Position numbers and translations under genes: made by a program
Assembly: GCF_030867095.1 (NCBI RefSeq)
Contig: NC_081824.1
Location: forward strand, 120,908,162-120,972,161
DNA: 64,000 bases
From: Alligator mississippiensis
Lineage: Eukaryota > Chordata > Crocodylia > Alligatoridae
Direction of reading: 5' to 3'
Notes under the pieces: model-generated
Database searches by the model: none
Told to the model about the DNA's origin: nothing
The model's input: only the letters and a program-made list of their open reading frames with translations
Part shown: positions 1 to 11,233 of the stretch, in pieces
Layout: the number at the start of each line of letters is the position of its first letter
Numbering within the stretch: position 1 is the first letter of the stretch

Positions 1-489
1 TGGATTAATAGCCCCTGAGGTTTGTTGCCCAATGGGCCTGACTCCAAGCTTTGAATTTGCACTCAGCAAAGTGCATTGGGATTTGGATTATTTACTAAAA
101 TCAGGCAGTAAAGAGTTTTTTTCTAAGCAAATGTGTCTGGTCTCCTATTGTTCCACAAGCTTCCTGCGACTGGTACCCTCTCATGAAAAAACTCCAAAAG
201 AATAAAACTGCAAGATGACTAGGAGAGGCTGGGAAGCAGCAGCATTGCTGCAGAGGGAAGGATTTTTATGAGATCCCAGCTTTGGGCAACAAGGGGCTGT
301 GGCAACATAAGGCTGATTTATAATAGCTCAGATTGGCCTGATTTCTCAGAATCCAAACTGTGACACTTCCAGAGCATATGGTTTGAGTGGTTATTTAGGT
401 TTCCTTCTCCTATGCAAATTAGGGGAAGTAAAACCTACTTTGCCACTTTTAGTTTTCATTTAAGGATTTCAACCTGCAGTGCAAGGCTT
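1..489. other. Non-coding, nothing recognised
   Basis: Unique-looking AT-rich sequence. I see no reading frame of note, no terminal repeats and no RNA gene here. Confidence 0.5.
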
Positions 490-650
490 ACCAAACCTCA
501 TTGCACTCTCATTTGAACTAGGGAGGTATTATTATTCCCATTTTACAGAGAAGAGAACTGAGGCTGAGAGCAGAAGACCTGGGATCCAGTACCTACTGAT
601 CTACATAGTTAAATAGTTTATGTAAAATGGAACAGCTTCAGCTGGAGAAA
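490..650 (-). repeat. MIR-type CORE-SINE remnant
   Basis: The stretch around 521-600 holds a run of cattttacagag followed by aactgaggctgagag. This is the reverse complement of the well-conserved MIR segment that reads ctcagttt...ctgtaaaatggg. Only the core and 3' half are recognisable and it is heavily diverged. MIR elements are tRNA-derived SINEs that predate the amniote split, so an old copy here fits a reptile genome. Ends are approximate. Confidence 0.5.
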
Positions 651-1419
651 CTAGAAGATTCCATGCATGCTAGAGTACCATTATTGTGGTTGGTAAAACA
701 CTCTTATATGAGTTGGGTTCAAAGTCTCAGAGGTAGGAAAGGGATTTGAACTCATGTCAGCCAGTCTGAGTGAATATTTAGCCCCTGCTGCCCCCCCTGC
801 AAATACAGAGAAGATGACAGCCCCCATCATTGCCCCCATATACCACATTTCTTTGCCTATAACATGCCCCCAAATAAGAAATACTTGTTGTTTTTAAAGG
901 GCAGAATGAAGAAATGCAGACTTTTCTTGAAAATACTGGCAAGTATGGCATTTTCCCAGGGAAAACACAGGCAGCTGCAGTTGAGGGACAGCAAACCTTG
1001 TGGCTGCTCTGTTAAAACCCTAGCTGCAGGATATTTCAGGCACTTCTGGCTGAGCCAAAATACCTGGCCCCTCTTTTCTTTTTGAGCTGAGCTGGGTGTG
1101 CAGCCTGCAGGACCTGCCATGTTAGCTGAGGGTCTGATCCTAGCCAGCGTCTCCTGTGGAGTTAGCTGAGAGCCCACCTGCCTGATACAGCAAGATCCTC
1201 TGTCCTGGCACCCTGGGCTCAGTTCTGCTTTAGAAATATAGCAGAGCTGAGAGTAGAGGCTTCTGCTAAGTCTGTTTTAGCTACTGCGGCATGAGTCTCT
1301 GCTAGGGGAAAAAGAAAGTATTTAATGCCAGCAGCTAGGGCTCCTCCTATGCAGAATTGAAAAGAAGGCAGTTACTTTCTCTCTCCCCTAGCAGAGGCTT
1401 GAGCAGCAGAAGATGCTAT
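651..1419. other. Non-coding, short ORFs judged random
   Basis: No repeat or gene recognised. Overlapping short open frames occur on both strands at 857-1177, but they have no domain pattern and no codon-like composition, so I treat them as chance. Confidence 0.45.
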
Positions 1420-1501
1420 TACCATATTTTCTCAATTAAAATGCACACCCAGCAGCTGATTTTTAGGAAAAAGTGCCTCTTGTATGTTAGAAAATATGGT
1501 A
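1420..1501. mobile_element. 82-bp mariner-like fold-back MITE
   Basis: The two ends are perfect inverted repeats: taccatattttct at 1420-1432 and agaaaatatggta at 1489-1501. The outermost TA on each side fits the TA target duplication of Tc1/mariner elements. The unit is tiny and has no coding capacity, so it would have been mobilised by a transposase from elsewhere. The family assignment rests on the TA flanks and on general resemblance to mariner-type MITE termini; the inverted repeat itself is directly visible. Confidence 0.5.
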
Positions 1502-1899
1502 CTTACCTTAGAAGACACCTACAGTATAGCTCAGCCCCAAGTAAGAGAGGTGGGGGAACACCTACTTTGTGAATCCTGTGGTGGCCTTGAGATGTCAAAC
1601 AGTTCAGGACTGTCATCATTTTGCCCATTCCATGCACACACAGCTACATAAAATTAGTGGAAACTAAGGTGGTTAGGGAGTTCAGGTGCCTACAGGGCTA
1701 TGAATGCTAGTGCTGCCTAAATGTTGGCTGGAGACACTTGAAAGAGCACTAGAGTACTTATGTCTTCCTTGTAAATCTACTCCTAAGGGCCCTGACACCT
1801 GTTTTACTGCTCTTGCTAGGGAAATATAATGTGGCTCTGCTAGAGTATTGTTACTTCTGTTCCACAGCATTAATTTTCAGTGAATTCTTCATGGCTTGC

Positions 1900-2100
1900 T
1901 AGTTAGTTTTATGCTAAATCAGAAGGGACTCAGAAGATCTGGCTGTAATACCTGATTCTACCACAAATTTAGTGCACCACCTTGGTTAAGTCCCTAATGT
2001 CATCTCTGTGTCTCAGTTCCCATCTGTAAAATGGGGATAATTATCTCCAGTTTTTCATTACTCCCAAACATTGTTATGTTTAACTAGACTGAAAGTTCTT
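1900..2100 (+). repeat. MIR-type CORE-SINE, plus orientation
   Basis: Around 1975-2045 the order is caccttggttaag, tctctgtgtctcagtt, then catctgtaaaatggggataat. This is the classic conserved run of MIR in the same order. The 5' part (ctggctgtaatacctgattc) is also plausible MIR. The copy is diverged and was presumably fixed long ago. Boundaries are approximate. Confidence 0.6.
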
Positions 2101-2944
2101 TCGGCAGATCCCAGTTCTTAAAGTGTGAATTTAGAGACTTGGGCAAAGGGTCCCCATTTCTTTTGGGACCTCTAAGAACTGCTTTAATAGAAAAGACAAG
2201 GATTTGTATTACTTTAATACAAGCACTCTTTTAATATAAACTACAACAACGCTCTAAACCTCGTTATTTGAATACAAATAACAACAATACAGATTATGCT
2301 GTTGTTTGAACAACACTAAGTCCCTGTAATATAGAGTTTAAAATATTTTAAGTATCAATGCATTGTAGCTCCTAAATACATCATTTTGATGTGTGTGAAA
2401 ATTTTGCCTGCAAATGTTGAGGGGGATGGGGGGAGGAAGGCGTGGGAGGGGGAGTAAAAATGGTTCATTCCCCCAGAATAAAGTATTTAACAAATTACCA
2501 ACAGCTTTCCTATGCAATTACTACCTTTTAGCCCCAAATGGATGTTTAATACAAATGTGCAATGTTTTGGTGCATGTGTGTGTGTCTGTGTGTAGGTGTG
2601 CGCATGTGAATGCTTTTCCTATTTTACAGTGTCCTCAGATTCCTATGTGCAGGATCCATTTAGCATGTTTTCTAGACAGGAGAGGTTTTGTTTATCAGAG
2701 CTCATGTTATTCTGAGAACTCATAGTACTGAAACAGTGTCATGATCTTCCTGTTTCTCTCACTAGCCTACTCACTACAGATTGCATTAATACTATTCCAC
2801 ATTAGTTACTGTGCACATATTCTTAATGCAGAGTTCCATGCATTTACTTTTTGTATAAGTGCCTGAACATGAACGTGCAGGGAGATGTTATATATAATGA
2901 TTCATCATAAACCCCTGCATAGGCACAATGGCTGCTGACAGATA
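2101..2944. other. Non-coding, one short TG-rich stretch
   Basis: AT-rich sequence with a short degenerate TG repeat near 2573-2600. The 103-residue open frame at 2414-2725 starts in low-complexity purine sequence and runs through the TG repeat, so it is not credible as a gene. Confidence 0.45.
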
Positions 2945-2948
2945 AGGG

Positions 2949-2976
2949 GACAAACAAAACAAAACAAAACAAAACA
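2949..2976. repeat. (AAAAC)n microsatellite
   Basis: Five tandem aaaac units lie immediately 5' of the fold-back element that begins at 2986. A second, shorter run of the same kind occurs near 53728-53750. Confidence 0.8.
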
Positions 2977-2985
2977 GCGATTTAC

Positions 2986-3346
2986 CAGAAGAGGAATCGC
3001 ATTAATTTGACCTGGCTCCCCAGCGTCTGTATAAATTGCACATTTCAATGGGGCTTTTGGCCCTTTTATCTAATCGCTGAATCAATCAGAGATTCCATAA
3101 AGCCCCACTGAAGTGCATGATCTATATCGGGGTGGGCAATTATTTTGGGCAGAGGGCCGCTTACTGAGTTTTGGCAAGCCATCGAGGGCCGCATAACAGG
3201 CAGCCAGGGCAGATAAATATTAATTTTCTAAATTTTTTAGGGGCCCTGAAGGTCGGATAGAATAGCCTGGCGGGCCGCATTTTGCCCACCCCTGATCTAT
3301 ATAGACACTAAGTGAGCCAGGTCAAACTGATGTGATTCCTCTTCTG
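2986..3346. mobile_element. Fold-back (palindromic) MITE, interrupted
   Basis: The left end reads cagaagaggaatcgcattaa and the right end is its near-perfect reverse complement (gatgtgattcctcttctg). The symmetry continues inward for about 75 bp per arm, taking in tttgacctggctc, a gtctgtata/tatagacac pair and a tgcac...tggggc pair. Without the inserted hAT element and one copy of its target duplication the unit would be about 186 bp and almost fully palindromic. I could not see a clean target duplication, so the superfamily is unassigned. It has no coding capacity. Confidence 0.65.
3120..3302 (+). mobile_element. hAT MITE with perfect 8-bp TSD
   Basis: The element itself is 3128-3294 (167 bp). 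It begins cggggtgggcaattattttg and ends gcattttgcccacccctg, whose reverse complement matches the start. It is flanked by identical 8-bp copies of atctatat at 3120-3127 and 3295-3302. Eight-base duplications and CAGGGG-type termini are diagnostic of hAT elements. The interior (gagttttggcaagccatcga) is shared with the copies at 13288, 39805 and 63688, and with the minus-strand copy ending at 26991. It is non-coding and sits in the right arm of the fold-back element around it. Confidence 0.85.
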
Positions 3347-6300
3347 AGCATGTGCTGCGCTTAGTGCGGGGCTTTGTCAGGTTGAAAGTAAAGTACCGTT
3401 CCCCCCACCAATTTGTAAGCAGCCATAGATTTCACTAGGAAAATGTACTGGCCTAAACCTATACTAGTTTAGCCATGAATTAGCTCCTTCAATAACGGAG
3501 TTTCCCTTCACTTCAATAAAAGCAAGGAATGGGCTAAAATTAACTGAACAAAGAAGAGAATGAGTTTAAACTTTCAATAGTTCACCCTCTGAATGAGACA
3601 AATACATTTATTAATATCTCCCATGTGTCAATCTAATACCTAATATTCTTTGGGCCCAGTAGTGAGTTGCTTATGAGTGGGAACATGTGTTTTCACATGG
3701 ACAAAGAGCAGTGGCACAATATGTGCAGCTACTACTTGTCCCCAGGAAATGCCCATGCATCTGTGCTCTGACACAGCATGTTGCCCTGGGTGGGGTAGGG
3801 GAGGCTGAGGCTAGCACCTGGGCTGGCCCCAGCAACTTTACCTGGGGTCTTGGTGGCCTCCAGGGGACTGCAGCTGGAAGTATGAAGCCTGGCTGGCAGC
3901 TGGAGTGTGGCTCTGGCCAGCTAGACTCTGGTTTTCAGTGGTATACGCTGCTGCCATGTGTGCTGCCCTGCTTTTTTAAAGCATGGGATTTTTTTGACAC
4001 TGGGATCTCCCGTTGTTAACCCCCACTCTCCCATGCTGCGAATTAGCAGCGCGTGGAACACCTGCATTTGCGATGCCACAGACCCATCTGTGGTGCTGCA
4101 TACCACATATCTATACTCATATGAATACATCCATGAAGGGTAACGTGCCCCTGTGCAGGCTTTTGTCATACCAGGCACTGATGGTATGGCTGAGGTAGTG
4201 TGGAAAAAGAACACTGTGTCAGATACTGGGTTGGTCCTGTTTACCCCGGAGCAAGACGGAACAAGGCTCCAAATGTTACCATTCTCAGTCCCTGGTGCAA
4301 GTAATGAGTAAGACGAGCAGGATTTGGTTATATATTGGTTTCCATAATACGTTTGTATACTCATCAGCTGATATGTCTATTAGAATTATTGTCTAACAAG
4401 TGCTTCAACTTTTGTGCCATCAGGTCTATATACTATAAACTATGAAAAAATATTTTTACAGTTTCAGTACTTATGAATAATCCTACAATAATGAAGCAGG
4501 AGGACAGAGGGTGGGGAAACAGTGGTGGTGATATCATACTTTGAAATGGTGATCTTATATATGGTTGGTATATATGATCAGGATGGTTTACTGAAATCTG
4601 ATATTGTATAGAGCAAAACACATTTGCAATGCTTAGGATATTTGAGGAAGCGAGAGTGTTCTGATCAGTGTGTGCCCCACCCTTATATACTTTATTATTG
4701 TGCGTCTTTTATTATGGATTCTATTTAATTTTTGTGCTGTTTGGGCCCGATTCTGTCTTCCTTTCTCAGGGAAAAAAATGATAGTCATCTCCCTGAATAG
4801 AAAGTTTAAGATTTTGTGCGTTATAGTTCACTTTATTTGTGCAGTTAATTTGTCATCATGCCTCTAGCATCTTTCTGGATCATTTCTTTATGATTAGGAG
4901 ACCATACACTAGATAATTCTATCCAAAAAATGGGATACTAAGAAATTAGTCTATCATTCATAATGGTTATTACTTTGTCACATTTATTTATTCTAAGTTA
5001 GTGTGTTCTGTGTTGATTGCAATTCTTTTATATTGCAAAATAATAAAGTACCAAATAAAAATCAAACAGACTTCATTTCCAAGAGCATTGCTATCAGGAG
5101 AGAGTAACAAATACCCACAACATTAATAAAGAATATTTTGATCGTGCCCTTTAAAATTTAACAGTAGCCAAATAATTTTTTGGATCAAACTTCAGCATAT
5201 TGTTTTTGGACTGTTTTATTTTCAGTGCTAGGAAAGAACATGAAATAAAAAATGTTCATGCAAAGATAATTAAAGTTTTTGCTCTTGTTTAGATTTCATC
5301 AATTGTTAGAAATCTCCTAGGTGATTAAAGTAATGCACTGTAAAAGAATGAATCCACCCCTCAGAGCTCTCCTTTATATGGCAAATAACCTGCTCTGTTA
5401 AGTACTGTTGGTGCTTTACTAAATTAAAATCCTAGGAGTTTTTTTTGTATATAATCTATTTTATCTGTGAAAACTGAGCAAAATGTTATGTGCGACTCAA
5501 ACTAAATTCCCTCTGTAATTAATAAAAAAAGATTTGAATACATTTATGTTACAGTCATCTCTGACCAATTTAATAACCTGATTTTCCTAAAAGAGAAAGC
5601 CCTTATCTCTCAAGACTTATTGGTAACATTGGGATATACCATGAAATTGTGAAGAGAATCATATAGCCCAAGTTTCTTTGTGGGGTGAAGATGAATTTAG
5701 CCTAGCAAGTTATCTTTCAGGTAATACATGTTATTAATAATTATTTAATATTTATATTGCAATAGCTATATACATTGCTTCAGAGTCCAGAGGCCCTAAT
5801 AAGGCAGATCAGGACTCTGCTATGCTAGATATTTTTCCAATAAACACAATATGTGTGACTGCTCCCCCACTGAATTTACATTTTGGACCTTGAGGAGACT
5901 TGTCATGTACTGATGACTTGACTCCTTTAGACTAGTCCCATGTTTACAATTAAGCATATACCTATATCTTTTCATGGATGTGGGACCTTAAAAGGCAATT
6001 ATTGCATTTATTGGGTAGAAGGGAGAAAGTACAGATGCAAAATCATATCAATTAATTTACCATACATAGTCATGAGGCAGGGCAGGGTGACCCCTTATAG
6101 ACAAACTTGTTCAGAGAGCCATGAGCTTTTGTAAGCTACAGCCTACCTCAGATGCTATTTATAGACTTGCAAAGCCCATATATATGATATATGTATGTTT
6201 CCTTTTTTATTAGCGTAAGCAGATAAAGTATGAGTTGTCCTCATGAAGTCCTGGCCAGGTGGATAGTAAAAGGGGATTTGAAGGAAGCTAGGGTAGGGAG

Positions 6301-6526
6301 AACGGTGATCTTATGGCTCAATTCAGAGATGGCAGCCTGTGAGTGTTATGCAGCATGGACAAAGGTGCAGGCATGTGCTTTTGACACTTTCATTTATTGA
6401 ATCCTGTTCTTCAAACATAACCTATTTCTGTCCACCATGATCCTTTCCAGTGGTGAGTTAAGAATCCCTGGGACCCAATACAACCAAACCAAATCTCTCC
6501 TCCTCAGTATAGGTGCTCAGTTAGAT
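3347..6526. other. Non-coding, no element recognised
   Basis: Roughly 3.2 kb of AT-rich sequence. The 147-codon minus frame at 3921-4364 and several shorter frames lack domain patterns, splice-like borders or repeats. I see no transposon termini here. Confidence 0.45.
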
Positions 6527-6870
6527 AACAGGATGTGTACAGAAGTGCTCCATGCATGTTTTACACTGCTATAATTTAGAGCCCTTTTTACAGCACTATA
6601 AAGTTATAGCACTCTTAAACATGAAGTGCAGTGTTTGGTAGTGGAGGGCGGGCTCTGAGCCTCCCTGCGCTTTTCAGGCTAAGAGGCAGGGGGCACTACG
6701 CAGCCTCCTAGGCCTTCTTCACTGGTCAGAAAGTTGACCAGTATACAGAAGTTATTTGAAGTGCTGTAGGTTGCTAAAGTGCTATAAAATACAGTGCTTT
6801 AAATATAATACTTCATTTAACAAGGGTTAATTTAAAGCACTGTACCCATTTTTAAAGTGTAGCAAAGCCA
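6527..6870. repeat. Degraded inverted-repeat (MITE-like) unit
   Basis: Segments resembling acagcactataaagttatagcac recur in inverted form downstream (aaagtgctataaaatacagtgct). The centre is GC-rich (6640-6720) and the arms are AT-rich. This is the layout of an old fold-back MITE, but the ends cannot be fixed by eye and I see no target duplication. Confidence 0.35.
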
Positions 6871-7547
6871 TGCAATTCTGTTAAGTCACAGCAATAAAGC
6901 AGTTTACATGGTGAAAAAAGCAATTTCTCTAACACCTACAGCTTGGAATGAACAAAAATAACCTATTCAGTTGTTCCTTTTCTTTAAATTTTTGAAGTTA
7001 AAATTTTAAAAGTCTATACAAACATCTTAATATACTATATCCAGCAAATGCATGCACAATACACATTCCCTGTTAGATTATTATATCAATGTTAAATCTG
7101 ACTAGAGCTGAGTGACTAGTGGAAAAAATTGTATGCAATCATTCATTTGAATTCAAAAGCAAATTTTGATTTAATCATGTCTACAGCCCTTTCATGTTCA
7201 CTGTCTGTGAACATTCAAGTACTTGATTGTTACTGTTGTGAATACTCCAGTAAAGCTAATTTTAAGATTAAAAGCATGAATATTTGATGACAACAGATCT
7301 TTAGGGTATAGTCATAATGGGATAATATCCACTTTGGTACCTTTACAGTAAAATCCTGGAAGGTACTCAAGGCCAATGCTTGGGTCTATAAAGAGATAAT
7401 TGACTTGGGTTAGAGACTTCTTCAGCCTAAGTCCATCAGCCCTCTGCTAGGCTGAGAAGATTACTGTGTTTTCTAATAAATTGTGCTGAAGCTTTTTCTA
7501 TAGGAATGTAAAAAAAAGCATGTATAACTTTCAGAAATGCTCAGAAA
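6871..7547. other. Non-coding, nothing recognised
   Basis: AT-rich sequence without credible frames or repeats. Confidence 0.4.
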
Positions 7548-7708
7548 CAGTAGCATAAGTAGTGGGCAACCAGGGCACAGTGCCAGGTACCCATTTAGAG
7601 GGGATACAAGAATAGCAGTTGCTGCTAGCCCAGTCACTGCTACTACCACTGCTGCTACTTGTAGCTGGTACAGTTGCCCAAGGTACAGACCCTGGTAGTT
7701 ATGCCTTG
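7548..7708. repeat. Possible short TIR element
   Basis: The segment begins near agtagcataagtagtgggca and ends near ctggtagttatgcc, which pair as a rough inverted repeat (ggcataacta type). A similar start (aatagcataactgggcga) occurs near 28757. Target duplications are not visible, so this is a weak call. Confidence 0.3.
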
Positions 7709-8269
7709 GTCTAGAATTCCCTCTCACAAAACAGGACTTGATCTTGAGGTCTCTAGGACAATCCATGGAAGAGGCTTGGTCTGTTTGGAAGGAGTGAGGA
7801 AAAACTCAATGAGTTCAGCAAAGGAGGCATTTCTTACCCACTTTGGGGCAATTAGGATCACCTAGCCTTCATCTCTTCCACCTTCCTTCTTCCTGCTCAT
7901 TAGAGAGAATTGGGGAGAGACATGTAGGCTCTGTTTAGTGGGTAAGTTAACAGGTGAAGTCATTAAATGTGCTTGTATTAGCAAGCATATAGGTCAGACA
8001 GAGAGGATCAGTCTAAGACCTTCAGGAAAGGTTCTGGAGACTTTTTCTGCTGAAGAATTAACACTCTGTGGCAGATCCAGACAGCTTAGAAAGTCTCTTT
8101 CCCAGAATATGTTAAAAGTTGTTTTTCCTGACCCAGCGGAAGAGAATTTTTATCATACAACTGTGTAATCATAGGGTATTCTAAGGGTCCATACTAAGAA
8201 GTTGGTAAAGGTAGCAAAATATGTAGATACTCCACAATTATTTGGATAAGTAGTTTGGATAAAAGCAGG

Positions 8270-8640
8270 AGGGTATGAAGAACTTCAGCAGGGCCAAAAC
8301 AACCTGGGCATATGGTCAATACAAGGGTAGATGGAAGTCCATATTATCAAAAACAACATGATAATATTGGAAGAGATGATTTAAACTACTCATACATCCT
8401 ATTGGGTTCTTAATTACCCGTATGAAGCTGAGGGAAAAGGCCTGTATTTTACTGATCTCAGCTCAGTGAAGATCTCTGATCAATGTGCAGCAGTGGTCAA
8501 AAAGGCAGACAATATATTAGGATCTATAAGATTCCAACTTAAACTTGGAACCAAAGACTCGTGACTGTCTATTCACATGCTGCTTCTTTCTACTAAGGCT
8601 CCAGCTGATTTAAAGCTTTAAATGTCAGGCTCCTTTAGGT
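8270..8640 (+). repeat. Old CR1/L3-like LINE fragment
   Basis: A short in-frame stretch near 8470-8530 encodes a peptide containing DQCAAVVKKAD followed by NILGSI. This resembles the conserved region downstream of the reverse transcriptase in CR1/L3 LINEs (a QC.A..KAN..LG.I pattern). There are no intact flanking motifs, so the fragment is ancient and inactive. The call rests on this one motif plus orientation. Confidence 0.4.
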
Positions 8641-11011
8641 GGTTCTACTTGTTGGGGTGCAGGGTGATGATTGGAACTATGAAGTTGCTCTGAGCAGGTT
8701 ACAGTTTGAATCCTTGCCATTAGCTTCTCCTCAGCTTATTCTCAGTTACTTTGTTAAGCCCTTTACTGCAGGTGAACGAGAGAGAAATACTGGAGCAATT
8801 AGAACATAACTGCTTTTTCCCTTTTAATCCTATTCCCATTAGTTTAAAATACAAACTGACGGGCTTCTGAGGCTTGCTGGAGCCCATACTTGAGCAGTCG
8901 GGAAGTGTTATACTCAATTCAGTAAAAGGTGAAACAGCGTACACATACCCAGGGTCCCAGGTATTAATCTCTTGGTAACCACTTTCACATTTGAACCTTC
9001 GTCTATTTTGTGAGATCCAACAATCTTTGCTTTTTTCTTTTCTAGGAGCAATTTTCCAAATCATTAATTTTCAGTGGCCAGGCTTCAATTAGCTTAATCA
9101 GGCATTGATTAGATTTCTCAAGTCCCTGGCATTTATTTTCCACCTTGCCTATATGGTTCCTTGACTCCATTACCCGATTGTTCACTTATTACATATGAGG
9201 CTTATTACTCTCCATTAACGTTGCCTGATGAGAGGTTTCTAGCCATCCAGCTAGCCATTTCTGTTAGTGATGGTGGCAATTCACAGTGAGGGCTAGATTC
9301 TACTGCTCTTACCCTGAATGCTATAGTTTCTTCTAGGTAGTGTCTCTGAACAGTATTACAGTATAGTAGATTACTCATATAGTACTCCTACTCACCAGGA
9401 GTAGTGCTGGTGCAAAAAAGTAAATTCTACCTCAAAGCAAAAGTGCTTGTCTTGAAACAAACTTAATTCGCAGTTTAAAAACTTGGGAGTTTCTAGCAAA
9501 GTAATCAAGGAAGTAAGCCAATGTTGTTTTTCATAATGTGCAATCTTCCCCTGAATCTGTTTGTCTGTTTTGACTCAGTATCTATTACAGCTAGAACAAC
9601 AACTTCAGCACAATTCATTTTCATAAACAGCACTCCCACTTTCTAAGAGAAACTTATCAAATGATGCCATTTCAGAGTGTACTGTTTTTGCTGACACAGT
9701 CTCCTAAAGCCATTCAGTTCCCTTCTTTTATTCCTTTAAGGATTTCACAAAGCAGTGCCATGTTTATTAAGATAACTGAATCTTGCACTTCAGTTCTGAA
9801 ATCTAAAAAGGGGTGTTCATTTGATCTCAGTCTCATTGTGGTAGCTCCTGAAAGTTTGGAGCGAGCTTAGATAAAAATCAAACCAAAACAAACCTAAACC
9901 TAACTCCAAACAACTCCTCCTCCTCCAAATCAGTTTAAACAAGTGACTAGCATAACAGTATAGCAGACATAGTGTAATGTTCAGAGAAATTAATTGATAT
10001 CAGGACTCCTGGGTTCTGCTCCTATCCCTGTCATGGGTATATCTACTCTTCGGTTTTGGTGGAAAACGACCAACAAACACTAAATCTAGCATATTTTGAT
10101 CTATTTAATTATGCATTTGTTACTTAGTATATCATTATATGGCAGAATAAACTTATGCCTGTTTATTTGCACATCCATCTCCTTCAAATTGTGGCCAATA
10201 ATATTATGAGCATTAATTTCATCCTTTGACCCTCAGTTTTTTTTTTTAACTATACAATTTGTTCCTTTTAACCCTTTTTCGCAATCCTTTTCTTAATGAC
10301 TATGTGGAATACTGATTGCATGCAGTTCATTATAGCTTTTTCGGTTCTTACTCCTCTTCTTCAAGATTTAAACGTGCTTTTCCTTTGGATTTCTTAAAAC
10401 ATGGGGAGTGGGAGTCTTCTAGCCTTCTGAGTTATTTATGTTTCCAATGCAGGATTTTGTTATTACACTCCAACCCAACTCTCTAGCCACTCCTGGGGAA
10501 ACATTTTCATTTATATGCTATTTCTCTTTTTAAATCATTCTTTAACTCCCTCTCTTCTTACCTCCCATCCCACATTTTTTTTACTTTCCTGGACTTCAGA
10601 ATAGCTACATATACCTACATGAGAGGCATTTTTGGTTTTCTTAGAAGAAAACCCAGCCAACCACCGAAGTAAAAATTAAATCAAACTCTGCAACTTTTGA
10701 ACTAAAACAGCCCAACTTTGTTATAATTATTCTTATCTTCCTCTGCCTTTAGAATTAGAGGCCCCCTTCAGTGAAGAATTTTTCATGTATTTAAAGCTGT
10801 CTTTATCTAGAAACCATGGTTTCCCTGCATGATGAAAAGGCCTTTCAAAATATCTGACAGTTCATTTTTGCAATTAGTAACTTTCAATTACTATGTTTAG
10901 AATTGCAAGGAATAGTAATACACAAATATCGTAAGAGCCAAGTGCAGTATCTTCTCTGCTTCAGTTCTGATTAGCATCACTTGCTGAGGTTATAGGGATA
11001 CTACCACAAGG
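8641..11011. other. Non-coding, no element recognised
   Basis: AT-rich sequence. The 114-codon minus frame at 8720-9064 has no recognisable domain. A sequence near 9960-10030 weakly recalls the 5' half of MIR, but not enough to call. Confidence 0.4.
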
Positions 11012-11233
11012 CAGTACCCCAGTGATTCTCAACCAGGTCTCCCCAGCTCCAGAGATTTCAAATAGTATTCTATAGTCTTAAAGCCATTCTGACCTGTTGT
11101 GGTCTTTCTGAGTTCATTGCAACAGAAGAATTGCTGTACTATTTTTCTGTAGTCCAAAATGAGTGAAAACTAGGAGCTGGTGTTTTTTTAGGGTGACTCA
11201 AATTTAAAAAGGTTAAGAAGCACTGCAATACTC
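11012..11233 (+). mobile_element. Short hAT (Charlie-like) MITE
   Basis: The element 11020-11225 starts cagtgattctcaaccaggtc and ends aaaaggttaagaagcactg, whose reverse complement begins cagtgcttcttaacctttt. The flanks cagtaccc (11012-11019) and caatactc (11226-11233) agree at 6 of 8 bases, a decayed 8-bp duplication. It is non-coding. The CAGTG...TTCTCAACC termini are typical of Charlie-type hAT derivatives. Confidence 0.7.

Noticed and set aside
3921-4364. 147-codon minus frame
   Set aside because: No domain, no repeat-derived similarity and no supporting context; likely chance.
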